A stretch of DNA of 6,837 nt from Flavobacteriales bacterium (GCA_016763135.1 JAESUI010000129.1:1-6837), one strand, 5' to 3'. Numbered from the stretch's first letter, positions 1-6,765 are shown. Notes: generated from the sequence alone by a model not told the origin. A program made the numbers and translations.

Positions 1-1
1 A

Positions 2-409
2 GGAATGCAGTGGGCTGAGAAATATGGAGAAAAAGAGGAGGTCTGCAATGCTATTGGAGCGCATCACGATGAAATTGAAGTGAAATCGCTATTATCTCCA
101 ATTGTTCAAGTTTGTGATGCTATTTCTGGCGCAAGGCCAGGTGCTAGGCGTGAGGTAATGGAGCAATACATTAATAGAATTAAAGATTTAGAAGCTATTG
201 GAATGACTTATCCAGGAGTAGAGCAAGCCTATGCAATTCAAGCGGGAAGAGAGTTGAGAGTTATTGTAGAAAGTGGAAAGGTAAGTGATGCTGAAGCAGA
301 TACAATGTCGTTTAATTTGGCTGAAAAAATCCAAACTGAAATGACTTACCCAGGGCAAGTTAAGGTTACAGTTATTAGAGAGAAGAGAGCTGTAAACTAT
401 GCGAAGTAA
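2..409 (+). CDS. rny: Ribonuclease Y, C-terminal fragment (5' end outside window)
   Basis: This is the last ~135 residues of RNase Y, the membrane-anchored endoribonuclease that starts decay of many mRNAs. The frame is open from base 2, and the ATG at 5 is an internal methionine, not a start. The tail of the HD domain is visible as AIGAHHDEIE followed by VQVCDAISGARPGARRE, a signature of the family. After it come the stretch YAIQAGRELRVIV and the closing YPGQVKVTVIREKRAVNYAK, which is the usual RNase Y C-terminus ending in AK before TAA. The N-terminal membrane helix, coiled coil, KH domain and the main HD metal-binding pair lie upstream of the window. A hairpin terminator follows 22 bases after the stop. 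Family identity is very secure; only the missing 5' part is unknown. Confidence 0.96.
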   Translation, partial: GMQWAEKYGEKEEVCNAIGAHHDEIEVKSLLSPIVQVCDAISGARPGARREVMEQYINRIKDLEAIGMTYPGVEQAYAIQAGRELRVIVESGKVSDAEADTMSFNLAEKIQTEMTYPGQVKVTVIREKRAVNYAK

Positions 410-431
410 AATCATTATAACTAATTGATAT

Positions 432-472
432 AAAATCCCCATCTTTGAATAAAAGTTGGGGATTTTAGTTTT
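432..472 (+). terminator. Intrinsic terminator after rny
   Basis: AAAATCCCCA (432-441) pairs perfectly with TGGGGATTTT (457-466). After one T-T mismatch the stem continues as CTTT (443-446) with AAAG (452-455) around a five-base loop (447-451). A short, T-rich but interrupted tract (467-472) follows. The GC-core, A/T-flanked stem is a typical form of terminator in AT-rich Bacteroidota genomes. It would end the rny transcript. It is unusual that the ATG of the next gene comes at 473, directly after the T tract. Confidence 0.85.
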
Positions 473-1345
473 ATGCAACTCAATCACATTATAATAGGAG
501 CAGGAAGATCTGGAACTACCAGTTTGGCGGCTTATTTACAGCAACATTCTAAGGTTAATTTCTCATCCATTAAAGAAGTAACTTACTTTTCAGTAGAAGA
601 CCATTACAATAGAGGTGTAGATTTTTTAGATTCTTTTTTTAAGGAGAGACAAGGAGCATTAAATACTACTTCAGATACTTATTTGTTAATGGATAAGGAT
701 GCTCCGAAGCGCATAAATGAATATAATCCTAATATAAAAATTACAATTATTTTAAGAGATCCTTCGACTAGGACTCATTCTAATTATAATTTTTCTGTGA
801 ATCACGGTTATATTGATAAATCAATTTCTTTAGTTGATAGTGAGAGCCTAGAGGCTGAGGTATTAGCTAAAGGTGATGTTGTCAAGCAAAATAACCATTG
901 TAATTTTTATGGAAGCTTGTATCATTTGCATTTAACCAATTGGTTAACTTATTTTAAAAGAGAACAACTTTTTATTTGCACGACTAATGAGCTAAGAGAT
1001 AATCCTCAAGAATTAATGAATGCTTATTTTAATTTTTTAGGATTAGATAATCATAAGATTAAAGAGCTTTCAGCTCAAAATAAGGCTGCGGGAGTTAAGA
1101 ATAAGGCATTAAATAAGTTTTTAGTAAACAGAGAACATCCTGTGAGAAAACTAATTAGTAAACCACTTCAAATTTCTTTTTTAAGAAATATTATACTGAG
1201 CTCAAATGTTGTTGAGAAAATTAAGAGTAGCAACAAAGAAGAAATGGTATATCAAGAATTAACTTTAGAAGAAAAGCAGTTTTGTAATGACTATTTCAAA
1301 GAAGATCTTATTAAACTAAAACAGGATTTTGGGATTGAATTTTAA
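473..1345 (+). CDS. PAPS-dependent sulfotransferase, heparan N-sulfotransferase-like
   Basis: A complete 290-residue sulfotransferase, predicted to move sulfate from PAPS to a hydroxyl or amino group of a sugar or lipid acceptor. Residues 6-18 hold the 5'-phosphosulfate loop (IIIGAGRSGTTSL). KEVTYF (34-39) matches the KE-x-x-x-F segment of NDST-type enzymes, where the Glu acts as catalytic base. TIILRDPSTRTHSNYNF (91-107) is the 3'-phosphate-binding motif, with R95 and S103 at the usual eight-residue spacing. YGSLYHLHLTNWLTYF with the following EQLFI (about 146-168) is the late acceptor/cofactor motif of the same group. No signal peptide or membrane segment is seen, so it is probably cytoplasmic. 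The ATG at 473 is the only usable start because the P-loop begins five residues later. The first residue of the P-loop here is Arg (R12) where eukaryotic NDSTs have Lys. The gene is flanked by a terminator upstream and a convergent gene downstream, so it looks like a stand-alone cargo gene. The family is secure and the substrate unknown. Confidence 0.9.
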   Translation: MQLNHIIIGAGRSGTTSLAAYLQQHSKVNFSSIKEVTYFSVEDHYNRGVDFLDSFFKERQGALNTTSDTYLLMDKDAPKRINEYNPNIKITIILRDPSTRTHSNYNFSVNHGYIDKSISLVDSESLEAEVLAKGDVVKQNNHCNFYGSLYHLHLTNWLTYFKREQLFICTTNELRDNPQELMNAYFNFLGLDNHKIKELSAQNKAAGVKNKALNKFLVNREHPVRKLISKPLQISFLRNIILSSNVVEKIKSSNKEEMVYQELTLEEKQFCNDYFKEDLIKLKQDFGIEF

Positions 1346-1351
1346 TTAAAA
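1340..1351. repeat. 12-bp perfect palindrome holding two convergent stop codons
   Basis: TTTTAATTAAAA is its own reverse complement. The TAA of the sulfotransferase (1343-1345) and the TAA of the opposing GNAT gene (1348-1346 on the minus strand) sit back to back in its centre. It lacks a GC core and is not a convincing terminator hairpin. No other terminator is visible for either gene. Confidence 0.7.
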
Positions 1352-2254
1352 AACCAAATGTCTTTCTGTCTTTTCGGGATAAATATCAGCAGTAGTAACT
1401 AAAATTCCCGTTTCTTCAACTCCGCCAAACTCCGAATTAATTGCTGTTCCAAACGTTTTCATTGTTGGAGACAATTTCATATAAGTATTAATTAGTGGAG
1501 GGATTCGCTCGCCATGTTCTTTCAAAAAACCATTTAATGCTTTTAAGCCATCGTCAAAATTCTTATCCAATAACAATTCTTTTATTTCACTTAAATCAGC
1601 ATCCATATCAATTGGATGAATAGGAGTTACTATTTTATCTACATCAGGGAAATAAGAATTCATGAAATAAAGTAAGGCATTTCGAGCATCTACATTGTAT
1701 GAGGTATACATGGTTACTTTACCAAAAAAGTATTTCATGTCTGGATAATTTACCATAATTGCCCCTAAGCCATCCCATAGGTTATCTAATGCAAATAATC
1801 CTTTCCTTGATTTTCCGGCTTGATAATCTGGGTGAACCCAAGATCTTCCTAACTCAATGGTGTAGGGTAAGTAATCTTTTATAAACTCATCAGAAAAATT
1901 AAAATAATGTTTAGTTGACAATTCTATTTCGCCACGATTTAAAACTTTTTTTCCATAAATAAATCGGTATCCACTCGATATAATTTGATTGTCTCTATCA
2001 TAAACAATTAGTTGATCGTAACAATTTTCGGAAGTATCAAAATCATCTAAATCAATTTCTTTACCAGTACCTCCACCAGCATCAGCAAAAGTAAGTTCTC
2101 TTAATCTACCAATTTCATTAACTGTATTTGGTGCATTATGAAAGTTAACAATGTAAATTTCATTGTTTGCTTTGTTGGTGTTTCTAACAAATGTATTCTC
2201 ATTGAGTTCTTGCTCAATAAGTTTAATGTTAGCTGCTGGAATAATTTCAGTCAT
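1346..2254 (-). CDS. glsB: GNAT-fold N-acyltransferase, GlsB/OlsB-like (aminolipid synthesis)
   Basis: A 302-residue protein of the Acetyltransf_5 ('hemolysin-like') GNAT group, which includes the ornithine acyl-ACP N-acyltransferase OlsB and the Bacteroides glycine N-acyltransferase GlsB. The predicted reaction is transfer of a 3-hydroxyacyl chain from acyl-ACP to the amino group of an amino acid, the first step of glycine- or ornithine-lipid synthesis. Supporting segments are RLRELTFADAGGGTGKEIDLDD (about 50-71; cf. the RYRVF region of the family), YDQLIVYD (79-86), the hallmark ELGRSWVHPDYQ (134-145), and the basic GKSRKGLFALDNLWDGLG (147-164) that probably meets the acyl donor. There is no signal peptide, so it acts in the cytoplasm or at the inner membrane face. 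The start is an ATG nine bases after the stop of the PlsC-like gene, which implies co-transcription and possibly coupled translation. It is the last gene of the minus-strand run. The family is secure; the acceptor (glycine, ornithine, serine or other) is inferred from the pairing and could differ. Confidence 0.75.
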   Translation of the reverse strand: MTEIIPAANIKLIEQELNENTFVRNTNKANNEIYIVNFHNAPNTVNEIGRLRELTFADAGGGTGKEIDLDDFDTSENCYDQLIVYDRDNQIISSGYRFIYGKKVLNRGEIELSTKHYFNFSDEFIKDYLPYTIELGRSWVHPDYQAGKSRKGLFALDNLWDGLGAIMVNYPDMKYFFGKVTMYTSYNVDARNALLYFMNSYFPDVDKIVTPIHPIDMDADLSEIKELLLDKNFDDGLKALNGFLKEHGERIPPLINTYMKLSPTMKTFGTAINSEFGGVEETGILVTTADIYPEKTERHLVF

Positions 2255-2263
2255 TTGTTATTG

Positions 2264-3079
2264 TTAATCATTTTTCATTTCGTGTACTTTATTTTCCATC
2301 CATTTTGCCCATTCTCTATCGGATTTTGAACCATCAAAAAAAGACGAAGGAATTGGCTTTCCAAAAATGATATCTAACGTCTTGTTTTCTTGCTTAAATG
2401 ATTCGTCTGCTAAATATAGCATTTCTAAATTAGCTTTAATGCCTAGGTTCATTCTTAGATTAGATAACCGATAAAAAAAGTTAGATAAACTTCCTCCAAC
2501 AAAAACAGGAATAATAGCCTTATTATGTTTTTTTGCTCGAGAAATAAACGTTTTTTTCCATTCTAAATCAGCAACTTCCCCCTTTGTTTTTCGGCTCACT
2601 AATCCAGCAGGAAAGACAAATACAGCTTTATCGGAAGCAAACAATTCATCAATAAGCTTTAATGAATCTTTTGTGTTTCCTCCATGTTTATTTACACCAA
2701 CAAATAAGCCTTTTAAATTAGTAATGTTTAATAAAATATCGTTAACAATAAATTTAACATCTTTTCGGTAAGGCTCAATAACGGTAGTCAGAGCCATGGC
2801 ATCCATTCCACCTAAAGGGTGGTTAGAAGCAAAAATAAAACCTCCTTTTGTTGGGATATGTTCTTGCCCTTTTACTGTTACTTTAATGTTTAACCTTTTG
2901 ATTAATGCTGCACAAAACTCATAATCATAAATATCTTTAAAATCGTTTAAGAGATCATTGATGTCATCTTGATGAATAATTCGTTTTAAATAGTTGAGGA
3001 TAAATTTAGGCAAGACCTTTAAGAGATTAGGGTTTTTGCTCTTAATTACTTTTTCTATATCAATAAATTTTTCTGGCAA
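2264..3079 (-). CDS. glsA: PlsC-type O-acyltransferase, GlsA-like (aminolipid synthesis)
   Basis: A 271-residue member of the lysophospholipid acyltransferase family. Motif I is NHPLGGMD (86-93), so the catalytic His87 and Asp93 are separated by five residues instead of the classical four. Motif III appears as FPAGLVSRK (156-164), with Ala where the family usually has Glu, and motif IV as IIPVFVGG (189-196). KGLFVGVNKHGG (123-134) lies at motif II. I know the HPLGG form from Bacteroidota proteins of the GlsA kind, which O-acylate an N-acyl amino acid to make the mature two-chain lipid. Pairing with the GNAT gene nine bases downstream supports that role. No signal peptide is visible; it is likely a peripheral inner-membrane enzyme. 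The start chosen is TTG at 3079: the frame is open upstream to a stop at 3121-3119 but contains no ATG, and the first internal Met is residue 92. An alternative is a general 1-acyl-glycerol-3-phosphate acyltransferase, but the pairing argues against it. Confidence 0.75.
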   Translation of the reverse strand: MPEKFIDIEKVIKSKNPNLLKVLPKFILNYLKRIIHQDDINDLLNDFKDIYDYEFCAALIKRLNIKVTVKGQEHIPTKGGFIFASNHPLGGMDAMALTTVIEPYRKDVKFIVNDILLNITNLKGLFVGVNKHGGNTKDSLKLIDELFASDKAVFVFPAGLVSRKTKGEVADLEWKKTFISRAKKHNKAIIPVFVGGSLSNFFYRLSNLRMNLGIKANLEMLYLADESFKQENKTLDIIFGKPIPSSFFDGSKSDREWAKWMENKVHEMKND

Positions 3080-3140
3080 AGAAGTTGGTGATTTTATTTT
3101 GTGCGAAATTAAAAAACTTTATTCAAGAAGTAGTTATTAA

Positions 3141-3644
3141 TTAAAGGACTTTAGTGTAGTTAATTTGCCAGTTGAGTTTCCATGTTTTACCATCGTCTTT
3201 GCTGCTTTCCCAATCCCATATAAATTTATTAGGAGTTATATCATGAAAAACCATTCGATGTATAACAACATTATCATTTACCTTTTTAGCTAGTGTTTTA
3301 AAGATTCGTTTGTCTCCATCAATTTCACCAACAAAGCTATAGTAACCGCCTTGGTTGTCAGCCCATGCTTGATGCCAAGTTTTTGTCTTTGTTTTATACA
3401 CTGAAATACTTGTCCCTTTAAAACCTGTACTAGGGTCTTCAAAAATTTCCTTAATAACTTTAGCATCTAATGTTTTAGTGATAATGTTGGTGCCTTTAAT
3501 TATTTCTCCTTTATTTCCAACCCATTCTAAACTCCAATTACCTACCCAAAAATCAAAAGCATGTTCTTGGCTAGTACTTGTTGTATCTTGACTATAAATA
3601 TTTACTGAAAGAAATAATAGAATAATTAGAGGAAGGGTTTTCAT
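3141..3644 (-). CDS. Secreted DUF1579-like small protein
   Basis: A 167-residue protein with a clear export signal: Met-Lys-Thr, a hydrophobic core LPLIILLFLSV (4-14) and a probable signal peptidase I site near IYS/Q (16-19). The mature part opens with HAFDFWVGNWSLEW (28-41), the F-D-F-W-x-G-x-W motif found in DUF1579-type proteins, which are probably small calycin-like beta barrels. Later strands are rich in Trp and charged residues (KTWHQAWADN, FIWDWESSKDDGKTWKLNW). No catalytic residues can be named and the function is unknown; a lipid- or small-ligand-binding role is only a guess from the fold. The ATG at 3644 is preferred because it directly precedes the signal peptide. It lies 21 bases after the pbpC stop and 61 bases before the GlsA-like gene, so it is probably in the same operon and acts in the periplasm. 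Confidence 0.75.
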   Translation of the reverse strand: MKTLPLIILLFLSVNIYSQDTTSTSQEHAFDFWVGNWSLEWVGNKGEIIKGTNIITKTLDAKVIKEIFEDPSTGFKGTSISVYKTKTKTWHQAWADNQGGYYSFVGEIDGDKRIFKTLAKKVNDNVVIHRMVFHDITPNKFIWDWESSKDDGKTWKLNWQINYTKVL

Positions 3645-3665
3645 AACAATTGGTTTTCCCTAAAG

Positions 3666-6065
3666 TTAGTTATTTCTTCCAACTATAGAAAATTTCCGAG
3701 TAATAGAATTCCCTAATTCATCTACTAAGGTAAGTGTATGCTCTCCTTCTGATATGTTTAACCCTTTTTCGTGTATACTTTTTGTTGCACCTATATAGGA
3801 ATTATCTATGTGCCAAAAGATGGTAGAACTTTGTTTACGATGGGCAGCCTCAAAAATCACTTTTCCTTTTTTACCAGAAATTTCTAATGGAATATAAATT
3901 TCTGCATTATGTTCGGGATGGATGAGCTGTAAAGGAGATGTTTCAAAACTCTGACAGTCATTTCTATATGGTGGTAATTTAACATAAGTTGGATCTGTAC
4001 TTTTATAATACCATTCTTGCACTGGAGGTAAAACAAACCAACTTTTGTGAAGCATGTTATTTACGTCTTCACAATCGCTATTTACTCTATAACCAGAATT
4101 ATCAGTATGGATTAGTTGATGGTATTTGCAAGGTTCAGTTTTTAAACCGCTTTCTTGTACAAAAACAGAATCGACAGGCTCGCAAATATCTGTTGCACGC
4201 ATTCCACTTTTTCTACAAATAGGAACTTTAGCTAACTCATCATAAGGAGGGCTAAACCACTTATCATTTGGGAGTAAATCAAAAATATCAAATAGGATAG
4301 GGGCAGCTGCGCCAATTCCTGTTAAGCCTGGTCTCCCTTCACCATCAGCATTACCCACCCAAACACCAACAACGTATTTTGAAGTTGTACCAACAGCCCA
4401 TGCGTCTCTAAAACCAAAACTAGTACCTGTTTTCCAAGCCACTTTATGGTTGCCAGAAAAATATTGCCAGTTGGCATCTTCTTTTGGCCTGTTTACTTCT
4501 AACAGTGCTTGGTAGGTTAAATATATAGAAGCAGCACTTAGGTTATTAAAGTTCTCTAATTTCTCTTCTAATGGTTCTGCATTAGCTAAATAATTATGAG
4601 GATGATAATCGTTGAGGTTGTATTTTCCATTGTACTTTTCAAAATGATTTAAGGTTCTCGAAAAATTGGTAAACACATTGGTAATGTCCCATAACGAACT
4701 TTCTGCACCACCTAAAATAATGGTTAATCCATAATGACTGGCAGGTTTGTTAATATCAGAAAGTTGAAGTTTTTGTAAACGATGATGGAATTTTTGCAAG
4801 CCATAATCTTGCAACATTTTTATGATAGGAACATTTAATGAACGTGACAATGCTTTTCGGGCAGGGACAACCCCTGTATATTTTAAATTGTAATTTTTAG
4901 GAGTATATCCTGCAATTTTTGTGGGGACATCACTAATTAATGTATTGGGTAAAATTTCTCCATCACTAAGCATGGAAGCGTATAAAATAGGCTTTAGAAT
5001 ACTGCCAGTACTTCGTGGTGCCTGAATTACATCTACGGCATTTCCGTGTTGGTTGCTTCCTGAAGTATTGCCAACATAAGCCAATATATTTCCAGTTTCT
5101 ATTTCAATAATGATTGCTGCCGCATTATGAACTTCATTAAACTTTAATTGGTAGTGATGATTTTTAATAATGGCATTTGTTTTCTCTTGGAGGAACCTGT
5201 CCAAAGTGGTTTTGATTAACTTTCCTTGATGATCTTTAATAATTTGATTGTGTAAATGAATCGCAATGTTTGGTAGTCTTAATGGTTTTTGGGGTAATGG
5301 TTCTTCTTTAGATATTTCACAAGTTAATGAATCAATGATATTTTTTTGATAGAGTTTATCCAATAATCTATTACGTTTTTCCAATAATTTTTTGTGATTC
5401 TTCCCTGGAAAAATAAGAGAAGGGGCGTTGGGTAAAACAGCCAGAGTGGCACTTTCAGCCCAAGATAATGTATTGGCATTACGACCGTAATAACGCCAAG
5501 CAGCAGCATCTAACCCAACTACATTTCCACCAAAAGGAGCATTAGAAGTATAGAAAGAAAGTATTTTATCTTTAGAATAAGCGACTTCTAGTCGAGTAGC
5601 CATTACCATTTCTATCATTTTCTCTATAAAAGTTCTTCCTTGTCCTCTTCTTGATAACCGAATGGTTTGCATGGTTATGGTACTGCCTCCACTTACTACT
5701 CTTCTCGCTTTTATGTTGAGATAAGCTGCTCTTGCAGTAGCCAATAAATCTACTCCAGGATGGTAATAAAAATTTTTGTCTTCAAACTGGAGAATGGCTT
5801 CTCTAAATTTATAAGGAACACTGTCGTTATGCGGAAAACGCCACTGACCATCTTCAGCAATTCGAGCTCCTATTAGGTTGCCTTCATTGTCTTCAATAAC
5901 AGAACAGGTAGGAGTGATAAATAATTTAGCCGGTAAAATAAATGCATAAATCACCAATAGAATTGTGAGTATTCCATACTTGATTTTATGTGTTGCGATA
6001 TGTTGAACTAACTTGTTGATAGTCCAAAAATAGAGATAAAAGAAGTTTTTTTTAATTCCAAACAA
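3666..6065 (-). CDS. pbpC: Penicillin-binding protein 1C, bifunctional murein synthase
   Basis: A 799-residue class A PBP that polymerises lipid II (glycosyltransferase) and has a transpeptidase domain, working outside the inner membrane. One membrane anchor lies at about 30-46. The GT51 domain (about 75-240) shows catalytic E95 in EDKNFYYHPGVD, GGSTITMQ (126-133), the K149/E152 helix motif, and NAPFGGNVVG (175-184), the form characteristic of PBP1C. The transpeptidase domain (about 310-600) has the nucleophile S355 in STGSILKP with K358, SLN at 409-411, and KTGTS at 545-549. A Cys-containing linker (C617, C628, C646, C665, C704) leads to a C-terminal BiPBP_C beta domain (about 708-797). All catalytic residues are present and the length is close to that of E. 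coli PBP1C. The only possible start is TTG at 6065: a frame stop lies four codons upstream (6077-6075) and no ATG exists before residue 132. This start lies inside the last codons of the beta-barrel gene (14-base overlap), suggesting coupled translation. The alpha-2-macroglobulin gene often found beside pbpC is not present in this window. Confidence 0.95.
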   Translation of the reverse strand: MFGIKKNFFYLYFWTINKLVQHIATHKIKYGILTILLVIYAFILPAKLFITPTCSVIEDNEGNLIGARIAEDGQWRFPHNDSVPYKFREAILQFEDKNFYYHPGVDLLATARAAYLNIKARRVVSGGSTITMQTIRLSRRGQGRTFIEKMIEMVMATRLEVAYSKDKILSFYTSNAPFGGNVVGLDAAAWRYYGRNANTLSWAESATLAVLPNAPSLIFPGKNHKKLLEKRNRLLDKLYQKNIIDSLTCEISKEEPLPQKPLRLPNIAIHLHNQIIKDHQGKLIKTTLDRFLQEKTNAIIKNHHYQLKFNEVHNAAAIIIEIETGNILAYVGNTSGSNQHGNAVDVIQAPRSTGSILKPILYASMLSDGEILPNTLISDVPTKIAGYTPKNYNLKYTGVVPARKALSRSLNVPIIKMLQDYGLQKFHHRLQKLQLSDINKPASHYGLTIILGGAESSLWDITNVFTNFSRTLNHFEKYNGKYNLNDYHPHNYLANAEPLEEKLENFNNLSAASIYLTYQALLEVNRPKEDANWQYFSGNHKVAWKTGTSFGFRDAWAVGTTSKYVVGVWVGNADGEGRPGLTGIGAAAPILFDIFDLLPNDKWFSPPYDELAKVPICRKSGMRATDICEPVDSVFVQESGLKTEPCKYHQLIHTDNSGYRVNSDCEDVNNMLHKSWFVLPPVQEWYYKSTDPTYVKLPPYRNDCQSFETSPLQLIHPEHNAEIYIPLEISGKKGKVIFEAAHRKQSSTIFWHIDNSYIGATKSIHEKGLNISEGEHTLTLVDELGNSITRKFSIVGRNN

Positions 6066-6765
6066 CCCTGAAAGTTATGCCATGATTGAGACCAAATCCT
6101 TGTATATTATCATTCATTTTGTTTTTGATGTAATAGAGGTTGTATGTTAAATCTGCATAAATTCTGTCGGTTAATCGGTATTTTATTCCTGCTCCAGAGC
6201 CACCACCAAATCCAATTCCTCCTGGTTGTACATTTGGTAATTGAGGGTTTGAATGAATTATTTCATATTCTCTATCATTAATTATAATATAATTTCTTTC
6301 GAGTTTCGTACTATTAAAATTTCCGAAAGCCGACCAATAGATCGTTGTTTTATTTTTGTTTAGTAAACTGAGCTGAGTTCCTAGGTTAAAATTAAGCCGC
6401 TTTTCTTTCCCGATTATTGGAAGTTGTTTGAATGTTGGTTCAGGAGATTGATTGTAAGGATCATCAATTGCTATTGTAAAAACTTGCTCATAATTTAAAT
6501 TGGTAGAATTAACATCAACGTATATTGTATTTCCTCCACCCAGATTAATCCCTGCATGTAATCCAATATTTAGTGCTGTTTTATAACTTGGATTTTGAGG
6601 GAGTTCTGCGAGTGTGTAAGGGTATTGAAAATAACTATCAAAAGTAGTTTTGTATGATGGAATGCTTAAAATATAATCAATACCATAGGGTGTAATATTG
6701 CTAGCTCCTGTATAGATAATAGAAGTATTATTATTTGGAAAAAAAGCTCCAGCATTAATTCCCAC
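6052..6765 (-). CDS. Outer-membrane beta-barrel protein, N-terminally truncated
   Basis: The 237 readable residues alternate polar and hydrophobic strands with many Tyr, Asn and Gly: GINAGAFF, ALNIGLHAGINL, TIYVDVNST, RLNFNLGTQLSLL, TIYWSAFGNF, GAGIKYRLTDRIYADLTYNLYYI and a final strand NHGITFRVVWN. This is the pattern of an 8-12-strand OmpA/OprF-like or Bacteroidota 'outer membrane beta-barrel' protein. The readable frame begins mid-barrel: its first candidate start is GTG at 6765, and a stop (TAA, 6786-6784) lies seven codons upstream with no ATG between. No signal peptide is encoded, although an outer-membrane protein needs one, and none of the three minus-strand frames upstream supplies it. 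The gene is therefore broken or chimeric at about 6766-6786, and probably not functional if the sequence is correct. Its 3' end overlaps pbpC by 14 bases. The ligand or role is unknown. Confidence 0.7.
   Translation of the reverse strand: MGINAGAFFPNNNTSIIYTGASNITPYGIDYILSIPSYKTTFDSYFQYPYTLAELPQNPSYKTALNIGLHAGINLGGGNTIYVDVNSTNLNYEQVFTIAIDDPYNQSPEPTFKQLPIIGKEKRLNFNLGTQLSLLNKNKTTIYWSAFGNFNSTKLERNYIIINDREYEIIHSNPQLPNVQPGGIGFGGGSGAGIKYRLTDRIYADLTYNLYYIKNKMNDNIQGFGLNHGITFRVVWN

Noticed and set aside
410..472. A Bacteroidota-type promoter (TTTG / TAnnTTTG) for the sulfotransferase
   Set aside because: CATCTTTG at 440-447 is one base off the -7 consensus, but no TTG box lies at the expected 19-21-base distance, and the site is inside the terminator stem.
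188..487. Minus-strand open frame opposite the end of rny and the terminator
   Set aside because: It overlaps strongly identified RNase Y coding sequence and runs through the terminator hairpin. Its peptide shows no family features.
2138..2329. Short plus-strand open frame opposite the GNAT/PlsC-like junction
   Set aside because: It is antisense to two well-supported genes, and its Phe-rich peptide is what AT-rich antisense sequence produces.
3080..3140. An internal promoter in the 61-base gap before the GlsA-like gene
   Set aside because: The gap is AT-rich, but the only near -7 match (TAATTTCG on the minus strand) has a poorly spaced TTG upstream. Not strong enough to annotate.
3989..4222. 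Plus-strand open frame opposite pbpC
   Set aside because: It lies wholly within the PBP1C C-terminal coding region, and its peptide has no recognisable motif.
5324..5509. Minus-strand open frame in another frame of pbpC
   Set aside because: It lies inside the continuous glycosyltransferase domain of PBP1C. The hydrophobic look comes from frame-shifted AT-rich codons.
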